NCBI GenBank assembly: GCA_009778295.1
Contig: WRKB01000240.1
Coordinates: forward strand, 1-6,505
Source of the DNA: Betaproteobacteria bacterium
Lineage (GTDB): Bacteria > Desulfobacterota > Desulfovibrionia > Desulfovibrionales > Desulfovibrionaceae
Reading direction: 5' to 3'
Length of the DNA: 6,505 bases
Shown: in pieces, positions 1-6,214 of the stretch
Position numbering within the stretch: position 1 is the stretch's first letter
Layout: each line of letters begins with the position of its first letter
Notes under the pieces: generated by a model
What the model was told of the DNA's origin: nothing
Seen by the model: the letters and a program-made list of their open reading frames with translations, nothing else
Database searches by the model: none
Translations under genes and position numbers: made by a program

Positions 1-1
1 G

Positions 2-895
2 CACGATTCCCTGCCTGACGGCAGCATCAGTTCCGGAATAGCCGTTTTACGCGCCGCCACGGACGCAGACAGAGCTGCCGCTGAGGCCAACGAGGAACTT
101 GCCAGACGTGCGCGGCGTTTTTGCCAGGAATCCATACGCAACCGCGAACTTGATATGAAACTTGTGGATGTCGAAGTATATTTCGACGCCTCAAAAATAG
201 TTTTTTGCTTCACTGCGCCGGCACGTATCGATTTTCGGGAACTCCTCAAAGATCTGGTTCGTGAATATCGTGCCCGAATTGAATTACGCCAGATAGGCGT
301 CCGCCACGAAACCCAAATCACCGGCGCTGTCGGCAACTGTGGTATGGTCTGCTGTTGCCGCCGTTTTTTACGCAAATTCGCCCCGGTCACCATACGTATG
401 GCCAAAGAGCAAAACCTCTTTCTTAACCCGGCAAAAATCTCGGGAATTTGTGGAAGACTTTTATGCTGCCTGAGTTATGAGCAGGAAAACTATGACGCCT
501 TTCACCGGGAATGTCCAAGGCTTGGTAAAAAATACCAGACCAGTCAAGGCGCTATGAAAGTACTGCGAGCCAATATGTTCCGCAACAGCCTGAGTGTGCT
601 CAACGAAGATAACGAGGAACAGGAAGTTAGCCTGGAGGAATGGCGCGCATTGACGCCACACCGCCCCGGCCAGACACAACAGGCCCGCTCGGAACCTCAG
701 GCTTCCCCCAGGAATGACCCCGGCGGTTTTCTGGTGGTATCTGTAAGCCCTGAATCCCTTAATGATCCAGAACTCTTCAGTGAGCTTCTTGACGATGTCT
801 TTGAAGACAAAACGCCGAGCAATCAACCCGCTACCACTACACACGAAGCCTCTGCAAAAAAATCCAAACGCAAACGCCATCCCCGCCAAAAATGA
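2..895 (+). CDS. ricT: PSP1 / RicT (YaaT) family cysteine-rich protein, 5'-truncated
   Basis: The 5' end lies outside the window. The frame is open from base 2, giving 297 visible residues; the ATG at 155 is internal because conserved PSP1 sequence precedes it. The family core is clear: MKLVDVEVYFD at visible residues 52-62, DFRELLKDL, RIELRQIGVR, then two Cys clusters, CGMVCCC (113-119) and CGRLLCC (150-156), separated by MAKEQNLFLNPAKISG. In Bacillus the homologue RicT (YaaT) works with RicA and RicF in an Fe-S-containing complex that affects RNase Y mRNA processing and sporulation/biofilm decisions; its role in Gram-negatives is not settled. The first cluster usually reads CGRxLCC, so the third consecutive Cys here is extra. 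After about residue 210 the protein becomes low-complexity and ends in a Lys/Arg-rich tail (KKSKRKRHPRQK), longer than the roughly 275-aa Bacillus protein. It is the first visible gene of the metG-typA operon. Family assignment is firm; Bacillus-like function is inference. Confidence 0.9.
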   Translation, partial: HDSLPDGSISSGIAVLRAATDADRAAAEANEELARRARRFCQESIRNRELDMKLVDVEVYFDASKIVFCFTAPARIDFRELLKDLVREYRARIELRQIGVRHETQITGAVGNCGMVCCCRRFLRKFAPVTIRMAKEQNLFLNPAKISGICGRLLCCLSYEQENYDAFHRECPRLGKKYQTSQGAMKVLRANMFRNSLSVLNEDNEEQEVSLEEWRALTPHRPGQTQQARSEPQASPRNDPGGFLVVSVSPESLNDPELFSELLDDVFEDKTPSNQPATTTHEASAKKSKRKRHPRQK

Positions 896-907
896 CTGAG
901 AACATAC

Positions 908-2860
908 ATGGCCTATTATATCACCACTCCCATTTATTATGTGAACGCCAAGCCGCATCTTGGTCATGCTTATACGACCATAGTGGCCGACAGCCTTGTC
1001 CGCTTTCACAGGCTGCTCGGTAATGCCACATATTTAGTGACCGGTACGGATGAACACGGCGATAAGATATGCCGGGCCGCTAAAAAGGCCGGACAGTCGC
1101 CTCTGGAATTCACCGATTCCATCAGCGCGGAATTTCGCGCGCTCTGGCCCAAACTAAACATTAAATATGATCGTTTTATCCGTACGACCGCGCCCGAGCA
1201 TATGCGCGTCGTGCAATCCTTTTTGCAGCGCGTGTATGACGCCGGCGATATCTATTTTGGAGAGTTCGGTGGGCATTACTGCTATGGCTGTGAACGCTTC
1301 TACACAGAAAAGGAGCTGGAAAACGGCTTGTGCCCACAGCATCTGAACACACCGGAATTCATCAGGGAAAAAAATTATTTTTTCAGAATGTCAAAATATC
1401 TCAAATGGTTAAAAGAATATATCCTTGCCCGACCAGATTTCATCAGACCTGAACGCTACCGCAATGAAGTACTTGCGATGCTGGAAAGCGGCGTACTGGA
1501 AGACTTATGCATCTCCCGCCCCAAAGCACGCCTCTCTTGGGGGATTGAACTGCCCTTTGACACGAATTTTGTCTGCTATGTATGGTTTGATGCCCTATTT
1601 AGTTACCTGAGCGCGCTGGACTGCCCAGACGGCGAAAAATACCGCGAATTCTGGCCAGGCGAGCACCTTGTCGCCAAGGACATCCTCAAACCCCATGCCG
1701 TATTCTGGCCTGTTATGCTCAAAGCCGCCGGGCTGCCGATCTATGAACACCTGAACGTCCATGGCTACTGGCTGGCGCGCGATGCCAAGATGTCGAAAAG
1801 TCTGGGCAATGTGCTGGATCCGGTACAATTATGTGACCGATACGGGCTGGATCCCGTGCGTTATTTCCTGTTACGGGAAATGCATTTCGGTTCAGATGCA
1901 AGCTTTACAGATGAAAATTTCATCACTCGCACAAATGCCGATCTGGCTAATGACCTCGGCAATCTATACAGCCGAGTATTGTCCATGAACGCAAAATATT
2001 TCAACTCGCTCTGTCCGGCCCCCGGCCGGGAAGAAGCAGAGGAGCATTCCCTGCGTTCTCTCGTCTCCAATACGTTGCACAACTATATACAACTCTTCCC
2101 GAAAATGTATTTTTCCCAAGCGTTGGAATCCCTATGGGAACTGGTACGCGCCCTGAACAAGTATGTGGACAGCCAGGCGCCTTGGCTACTGTATAAAGAA
2201 GGCAAAAACGAACGCTTGGGCACAGTGCTCTATACCTTGCTGGAAGCCATGCGCAAAATCGCTCTGTGCCTATGGCCCGTCATGCCCGATTCTGCCGTTG
2301 CCATGCTTGAGCAATTGGGACAGAAAATTCCGGCTGGGAGCGGCCCTTTCCCCCGTATACTTGAAGAAGAGGCAGACAGTTGGGGCACGCTTGTTCAGGG
2401 CACAAGCTTGGCAAGTGCCTCCAATCTTTTTCCACGCATGGAATGTGAGACCCCGAAAACCGCTGTCAGCGAAAGAATCTCGCAAAAGACGCTTAAAACG
2501 GACGTCCAGATATTGAACGAGCCTGTGAATACGGGAAATCTTTCTTTCGAAGATTTCAAACGCGTGGAAATTCGCATCGGTACCGTGGCACTTGCGGAAA
2601 AGCACCCCGATGCCGACAAACTTCTGCGTCTGGAGATCGATCTCGGAGAAGAAACGCCCCGGCAGATTATTTCCGGTCTGGCGGAACATTATGCACCGCA
2701 AATGCTTCTCGGACGCCAGCTGTGCGTCGTCGCCAACTTGAGTCCACGCAAAATCCGAGGCCTCGTCTCGCACGGCATGGTACTGACCGTACCGTTTGAA
2801 AAAGGACTCGCGCTTCTTGGCCCATCGGGCCCTGTTCCCAACGGGAATCTGGTAACATGA
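908..2860 (+). CDS. metG: methionyl-tRNA synthetase (EC 6.1.1.10) with C-terminal tRNA-binding domain
   Basis: Cytosolic class I aminoacyl-tRNA synthetase that charges tRNA-Met with methionine using ATP, supplying both initiation and elongation. The 650 residues show TPIYYVNAKPHLGHAY near the N-terminus (HIGH motif as HLGH, 17-20). A zinc knuckle of the one-zinc type is C125, C128, C142 and H145. The motif WGIELPFD (211-218), CYVWFDAL (223-230) and the KMSKS loop (294-298) follow. The anticodon-binding helical domain carries NKYVDSQAPW (417-426). From about residue 545 to the end is an OB-fold tRNA-binding domain (FEDFKRVEIRIGTV, HPDADKLL, SHGM), typical of dimeric bacterial MetRS. The ATG at 908 is chosen because MAYYITTPIYYVN is the canonical N-terminus; its Shine-Dalgarno is weak (TGAG at 897-900), suggesting coupling to the gene 12 nt upstream. 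Length is normal and all key motifs are intact. Confidence 0.97.
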   Translation: MAYYITTPIYYVNAKPHLGHAYTTIVADSLVRFHRLLGNATYLVTGTDEHGDKICRAAKKAGQSPLEFTDSISAEFRALWPKLNIKYDRFIRTTAPEHMRVVQSFLQRVYDAGDIYFGEFGGHYCYGCERFYTEKELENGLCPQHLNTPEFIREKNYFFRMSKYLKWLKEYILARPDFIRPERYRNEVLAMLESGVLEDLCISRPKARLSWGIELPFDTNFVCYVWFDALFSYLSALDCPDGEKYREFWPGEHLVAKDILKPHAVFWPVMLKAAGLPIYEHLNVHGYWLARDAKMSKSLGNVLDPVQLCDRYGLDPVRYFLLREMHFGSDASFTDENFITRTNADLANDLGNLYSRVLSMNAKYFNSLCPAPGREEAEEHSLRSLVSNTLHNYIQLFPKMYFSQALESLWELVRALNKYVDSQAPWLLYKEGKNERLGTVLYTLLEAMRKIALCLWPVMPDSAVAMLEQLGQKIPAGSGPFPRILEEEADSWGTLVQGTSLASASNLFPRMECETPKTAVSERISQKTLKTDVQILNEPVNTGNLSFEDFKRVEIRIGTVALAEKHPDADKLLRLEIDLGEETPRQIISGLAEHYAPQMLLGRQLCVVANLSPRKIRGLVSHGMVLTVPFEKGLALLGPSGPVPNGNLVT

Positions 2861-4701
2861 TTAAAAATGAAAATCTCCGCAATGTCGCTATCATCGCCCA
2901 TGTTGATCACGGCAAAACCACTCTTGTCGACGCCCTGTTCCGTCAAAGCGGCGTATTCCGTGAGGGCCGGGAAAACGTCGAACGCGTCATGGACTCCATG
3001 GAGCTGGAACGAGAACGAGGCATCACTATTGCCGCAAAAAACTGCGCCGTCACTTGGCAAGGAATAAAAATCAACATCATTGACACTCCAGGGCACGCCG
3101 ATTTCGGCGGCGAAGTCGAACGTGCCCTGTCCATGGCGGACGGTGCCATTCTGCTCGTCGATTCCTCAGAGGGACCTCTTCCGCAGACCCGTTTTGTGTT
3201 GCGTAAAGCCTTGGAAGCGAGCCTGCCCATTATTCTGGTCATCAACAAGATAGACCGCAAAGATGCCCGTCCACAGGAAGTACTCGACGAACTTTATGAA
3301 TTGTTTATTGATCTTGGCGCCTCAGATGCCCAACTCGAATTTCCCGTACTGTATGCCATTGGGCGCCAGGGCCGGGTCATGCAAAGCTTGGGAGCTGACA
3401 CTCAGGACATGGAGGCACTGTTTTCTGCAATTCTCATGCATATTCCCGCTCCAAGCCACAACCCGGAAGAGCCTTTCCAGATGCTGGTGGCCGATCTGGC
3501 CTACTCCGACTATCTGGGGCGTCTGGCTGTCGGACGGGTTGTGCATGGCCGGGCGTATGCCAATGACCGGCTGATTTGTATTGATGAAAAAGGGGAAGAC
3601 AAGCCGCTACGCGTCACGCGCCTGCAAGTCTATGAAGGTGCGCGCCTTACGGAGGCGGTAGAAGCCGAACCAGGCGATATTGTGGTCATAGCCGGCCTTG
3701 AGAATGTGACTATCGGAGACACTATTTGTACCAGGGACAATCCGAGAGTTCTGCCGCGCATCCGGGTGGATGAGCCGACGGTGTCCATGCGCTTTGCCAT
3801 CAACAGCTCCCCCTTGGCCGGCCGTGAAGGGAAAATTGTTCAGTCGCGCAAAATATACGAGCGTCTGCTGCGGGAATCTCTGAGCAACGTGGCAATTCAG
3901 GTGGAAGAAAGTGATGATAAGGATGCCTTTGTTGTAAAAGGGCGCGGCGAATTCCAAATGGCCATTTTGATTGAGACCATGCGACGTGAAGGATTTGAAC
4001 TTTCCGTGAGCCGCCCGGAAGTCATTATGAAGGAAATTGACGAGCAGCTCATGGAACCTGTGGAAGAGCTCCATGTAGACTGCGACGAGCTTTTCATGGG
4101 AGTCGTCACGGAAAAACTGGCGCAGCGCAAAGGGCGCATGACGAACTGCGTCAACAACGGCAGCGGCCGGATTCGTCTGATTTTTTCAGTGCCCTCACGC
4201 GGACTTATCGGCTACAGAGATGAATTCCTCACCGACACTAAGGGAACCGGCATCATGAATTCCTCCCTCAGCGGGTACGAACCTTATCGAGGCGAATTTC
4301 TCACGCGCTTTACCGGGTCTATCGTTTCTGACCGCGCAGGAACAGGAGTCGCTTATGCTCTGTTCAATCTCGAGCCGCGCGGTCAACTGTTTATTACGCC
4401 GGGAGAACCTGTATATGAAGGTATGATCGTAGGCGAACACAACCGCGACAATGACATCGACGTCAATCCCACTAAAGAAAAAAAGCTGACAAACCTGCGC
4501 GCCGCAGGCAGGGATGAGAATATCATTCTCACACCAGTACGGCCTATGAGCCTGGAACGTGCGCTCCATTTCGTTCGGGGAGATGAAATAGTTGAAGTAA
4601 CACCTCTTTCGTTGCGTCTGAGGAAAGCAGAACTCTCCGCGCAAAAACGCTACCAGCTCGCCGCCGTAAAGAAAAAAACACTTGTACACGATTACAGGTA
4701 G
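2857..4701 (+). CDS. typA: translational GTPase TypA/BipA
   Basis: EF-G-like GTPase that binds the 70S ribosome and supports 50S assembly and growth under stress or cold; cytosolic. The 614 residues match the usual 600-615. G-motifs are complete: G1 AHVDHGKT (14-21), G2 within RGITI (54-58), G3 DTPGH (76-80, with the catalytic-type His), G4 NKID (130-133), and a G5 region near 166. A beta-barrel domain II (about 205-295), an EF-G domain III-like region (303-385, GRGEFQMAILIETMRREGFE) and a domain V-like region (397-480) follow. Last comes the TypA-specific C-terminal domain with NIILTPVRPMSLERALHF and EIVEVTPLSLRLRK, which separates it from LepA and EF-G. The start overlaps the metG stop as ATGA (2857-2860), so translation is probably coupled. 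No intrinsic terminator is seen after the TAG at 4699-4701; read-through into the next unit is possible. Confidence 0.97.
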   Translation: MIKNENLRNVAIIAHVDHGKTTLVDALFRQSGVFREGRENVERVMDSMELERERGITIAAKNCAVTWQGIKINIIDTPGHADFGGEVERALSMADGAILLVDSSEGPLPQTRFVLRKALEASLPIILVINKIDRKDARPQEVLDELYELFIDLGASDAQLEFPVLYAIGRQGRVMQSLGADTQDMEALFSAILMHIPAPSHNPEEPFQMLVADLAYSDYLGRLAVGRVVHGRAYANDRLICIDEKGEDKPLRVTRLQVYEGARLTEAVEAEPGDIVVIAGLENVTIGDTICTRDNPRVLPRIRVDEPTVSMRFAINSSPLAGREGKIVQSRKIYERLLRESLSNVAIQVEESDDKDAFVVKGRGEFQMAILIETMRREGFELSVSRPEVIMKEIDEQLMEPVEELHVDCDELFMGVVTEKLAQRKGRMTNCVNNGSGRIRLIFSVPSRGLIGYRDEFLTDTKGTGIMNSSLSGYEPYRGEFLTRFTGSIVSDRAGTGVAYALFNLEPRGQLFITPGEPVYEGMIVGEHNRDNDIDVNPTKEKKLTNLRAAGRDENIILTPVRPMSLERALHFVRGDEIVEVTPLSLRLRKAELSAQKRYQLAAVKKKTLVHDYR

Positions 4702-4725
4702 ATCGTCGGTAGGTTATCGATAGAT

Positions 4726-4754
4726 TTGACAAATGCCCCGCACACGGCTATGCT
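4726..4754 (+). promoter_or_regulatory. sigma70-type promoter upstream of the leader/TPR/PilZ unit
   Basis: A perfect -35 box TTGACA (4726-4731) is followed after exactly 17 bp by TATGCT (4749-4754), a 4/6 match to TATAAT. The expected start of transcription is about 4760-4762, which coincides with the left arm of a perfect inverted repeat. The promoter begins only 25 bp after the typA stop. An 8-bp palindrome TATCGATA (4715-4722) sits just upstream of the -35 box and could be incidental. It would make the downstream genes an independent transcription unit from metG-typA. Confidence 0.65.
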
Positions 4755-4760
4755 GTTACT

Positions 4761-4790
4761 ATTGGAGCATAGATTATTGAATGCTCCAAT
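4761..4790 (+). promoter_or_regulatory. perfect 10-bp inverted repeat at the predicted transcription start (5'-end hairpin or operator)
   Basis: ATTGGAGCAT (4761-4770), a 10-nt AT-rich loop, then ATGCTCCAAT (4781-4790): ten uninterrupted complementary pairs. It starts within a base or two of the predicted +1. It lacks a following T-run (CGGCGGG follows), so it is not an intrinsic terminator for typA. Two readings fit. As RNA it is a 5'-terminal stem that would shield the transcript end from decay and can exchange partners with downstream copies of the same sequence. As DNA it is a palindrome with half-sites two helical turns apart, placed where a repressor would block RNA polymerase. Confidence 0.6.
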
Positions 4791-4900
4791 CGGCGGGCGT
4801 GAGTCCGAAGCAAAGTAGCGGGCGACGGAGCAAGCAGAAAATCGTATTTTGCGTTTAGCGATTCTGAGCGGACAATACGACACATTCTTGCTCCCAGCAA
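4791..4900 (+). promoter_or_regulatory. candidate structured leader RNA with mutually exclusive helices
   Basis: Helices visible by eye: GTCCG (4803-4807) with CGGGC (4819-4823), including one G-U pair; GGAGCAAG (4827-4834) with CTTGCTCC (4887-4894), 8 perfect pairs; nested directly inside it, 4835-4844 with CGATTCTG (4859-4866), 8 pairs with a two-A bulge. Competing helices: TCGTATT (4842-4848) with AATACGA (4874-4880), 7 perfect pairs that share the bases TCG with the nested stem; and TTGCT (4888-4892) with AGCAA (4896-4900) around a CCC loop, which would break the 8-bp stem. GCGGGCG also occurs twice, at 4793 and 4818. I recognise no known riboswitch, T-box, 6S, SRP or tmRNA signature. It may be a cis-acting leader of the downstream genes or a stand-alone small RNA. 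Confidence 0.45.
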
Positions 4901-4912
4901 AAAGGATTTGAG

Positions 4913-4957
4913 ATGTATCCGCCCATGCTAAGACAGAAGCGGGAGTATTTCCTGTGA
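4913..4957 (+). CDS. 14-codon leader ORF (possible leader peptide MYPPMLRQKREYFL)
   Basis: An ATG at 4913 is preceded by AAGGA (4902-4906) with a 6-nt spacer, a better Shine-Dalgarno than those of metG or typA. The 14-residue peptide is basic in the middle, has a Pro-Pro pair at positions 3-4 and shows no run of a single amino acid of the kind seen in trp- or his-type attenuators. Its TGA (4955-4957) overlaps the GAGG Shine-Dalgarno of the following gene in another frame, leaving 7 nt between stop and next ATG, so termination here would place a ribosome on the next start. The Shine-Dalgarno GGAT (4904-4907) can pair with ATCC (4917-4920), a weak 4-bp hairpin holding the start codon in its loop. 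Whether the peptide is made is inference; an ORF this short can arise by chance. Confidence 0.4.
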   Translation: MYPPMLRQKREYFL

Positions 4958-4959
4958 GG
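4956..4959 (+). promoter_or_regulatory. ribosome binding site for the TPR gene, overlapping the leader-ORF stop
   Basis: GAGG lies 5 nt before the ATG at 4965 and supports that start over other starts nearby. Its first two bases are the last two bases of the TGA closing the 14-codon ORF, an arrangement typical of translational coupling. Confidence 0.55.
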
Positions 4960-4964
4960 CTGCT

Positions 4965-5666
4965 ATGGAATATCTCGTGCTGGGATCGTATTCAACCCAA
5001 AAGCGAATACACGTTGGTATGGGGGCGACCAAGCAGGAGCGGCAGCAAACCATCATGTGGCTGGCTGCCCAGCTTCCTACATCAGACATATGCGTCCAGC
5101 CCCTTGACCCCGCCAATATCCCTACAGGCATTGTAAGTACCATCGCTAACGCTGTTTTTTTTCAGGCTTATATTCCAGAACCAGACTGTTATGAACAATA
5201 TATCCGTCCAGGAGTGAAAAAATTATCTGCCTGGATAGGAGAGATAGGGACCCCCATACCCCAGACCCCTCCTGACAAAGAGACCGGGATTTTCTTGCGG
5301 AGTTTCCTCTCCATCCTGCACGGAGAAGGCGGCATGGCCATGAAAGAAGGAGACCCCGATAATTTGCGCATGCTTATATCTCAAGCCCTCGTCATGCATT
5401 TTTTTGAACATTTTCAAATCGGTATCGCCGCTGCCGCAATACGGCAACGCAAGGAGTGCAACTATCCGCTCGCAATCGATTTTTACTCGCGTGCTCTTGA
5501 GGTCAAGGAAGATGCGTATATTCTCTTTAATATTGCGCGTACCTATTATGAGATGAAGAATATAGAAGCTGCAAAGGAATGTTTGACAAGAGCCTTGGTG
5601 TTAAGCCCAACGCTTACAGTCGCCCGGCAATTTCTCGATTTTATTGCCAGCCCCTCTGTATCTTGA
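4965..5666 (+). CDS. TPR-repeat protein of unknown function
   Basis: A 233-residue, probably cytosolic protein: no signal peptide and no convincing membrane span, although 55-70 and 138-158 are hydrophobic stretches. The N-terminal 150 residues (MEYLVLGSYSTQKRIHVGMG onwards) match no family I know. The C-terminus contains two tetratricopeptide units. One is residues 184-217, with the consensus positions filled as L187, I190, A191, Y194, A203, L207, A210 and P215. The other is a weaker unit at 151-183 (A157, A158, A170, Y174, A177). TPRs mediate protein-protein contacts, so it is more likely a scaffold or adaptor than an enzyme. The start is supported by GAGG at 4956-4959. It follows the structured leader and precedes a PilZ gene by 72 nt, so a role in c-di-GMP signalling, motility or surface attachment is a guess from context. 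The gene is real with high probability; its function is unknown. Confidence 0.85.
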   Translation: MEYLVLGSYSTQKRIHVGMGATKQERQQTIMWLAAQLPTSDICVQPLDPANIPTGIVSTIANAVFFQAYIPEPDCYEQYIRPGVKKLSAWIGEIGTPIPQTPPDKETGIFLRSFLSILHGEGGMAMKEGDPDNLRMLISQALVMHFFEHFQIGIAAAAIRQRKECNYPLAIDFYSRALEVKEDAYILFNIARTYYEMKNIEAAKECLTRALVLSPTLTVARQFLDFIASPSVS

Positions 5667-5738
5667 TCAGAAGCAACACCGTGCTAACCAGCATCTCTAT
5701 CTCTGTTCATATCAGATAGCCACTGTAAAGGAACCGAT

Positions 5739-6065
5739 ATGAAGGAAAGGCGAGCCCATCCACGAATTCCTCTGGAGAATATACTCTATATACATATTAT
5801 CAGTGCTGGCCGGCAACTGTCATCCGTGCTGCTTGACATCAGTGTGTCCGGTGCACGTATTGGATTTCCTCCTAACGAAATCCTGCCGCCCGTCGGCTCA
5901 GAAGTGACATTTAAAAATGTTTCCTGCCTTGCGCCACTCCTGGAAAACCGTCAGGCAACCGTCCTGTGGGGAATTGGCGTACAATTCGGCGTATGTTTTA
6001 CCCAGCAGATTGATGCGCGCATTGAAGACATAGCGGAACTGCTACAGTCAGAAATCTTCTATTGA
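5739..6065 (+). CDS. single-domain PilZ protein (c-di-GMP receptor)
   Basis: A 108-residue stand-alone PilZ domain that is expected to bind cyclic di-GMP and pass the signal to a partner protein. Both ligand-binding motifs are present: RxxxR as R5-A-H-P-R9 close to the N-terminus, and DxSxxG as D33-I-S-V-S-G38. The GxxVxF-like strand WGIGVQFGVCF (78-87) completes the barrel core. There is no output domain, so it acts as an adaptor, as in other small PilZ proteins. The ATG at 5739 has a good Shine-Dalgarno, AAAGGA (5727-5732), 6 nt upstream, and lies directly before the ERRAHPR motif. The 72-nt gap after the TPR gene contains only a weak 6-bp dyad (CTATCT 5697-5702, AGATAG 5714-5719) and no convincing promoter or terminator, so co-transcription with the TPR gene is plausible. 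The target process cannot be read from the sequence. Confidence 0.92.
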   Translation: MKERRAHPRIPLENILYIHIISAGRQLSSVLLDISVSGARIGFPPNEILPPVGSEVTFKNVSCLAPLLENRQATVLWGIGVQFGVCFTQQIDARIEDIAELLQSEIFY

Positions 6066-6130
6066 AAGCGTACTCTGGCTCATGATTCAAGGCTTGTCGG
6101 GCACGAAGAGGGCAATGACCGAATACGATG

Positions 6131-6154
6131 AAAACGCCCCACAGGGGGCGTTTT
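6131..6154. terminator. intrinsic terminator, usable in both directions
   Basis: AAAACGCCCC (6131-6140), loop ACAG, GGGGCGTTTT (6145-6154): a perfect 10-bp GC-rich stem flanked by A4 and T4, so it presents a T-tract on either strand. It lies 65 nt after the PilZ stop and 60 nt after the stop of the convergent minus-strand gene, the position expected of a shared terminator. The remaining bases between the two genes show no other structure. Confidence 0.85.
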
Positions 6155-6214
6155 GAAAAGGCAGACAAGGAAATACAGGGCCGACTCCGACTGTCAAACA
6201 GGTTCGTACTACAG

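Noticed and set aside
461..1009. 182-codon open frame on the minus strand across the ricT/metG junction
   Set aside because: It lies antisense to two well-supported genes and shows no recognisable protein motif, so it is a shadow frame.
2380..2400. Sigma54-like GGCAC...TTGTT element
   Set aside because: The spacing between the two blocks is too short for a -24/-12 promoter, and it lies inside metG.
2270..2773. 167-codon minus-strand open frame inside metG
   Set aside because: It is fully antisense to the conserved C-terminal half of MetRS, with no family signature.
4195..4689. 164-codon minus-strand open frame inside typA
   Set aside because: It is antisense to the conserved TypA C-terminal domain, with nothing gene-like about it.
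4761..4790. Intrinsic terminator for typA
   Set aside because: The stem is perfect, but it is followed by CGGCGGG rather than a T-run, and it lies downstream of a promoter.
4791..4900. c-di-GMP (GEMM) riboswitch ahead of the TPR/PilZ genes
   Set aside because: It would fit the context, but I could not find the conserved GEMM core sequences; only unassigned helices are visible.
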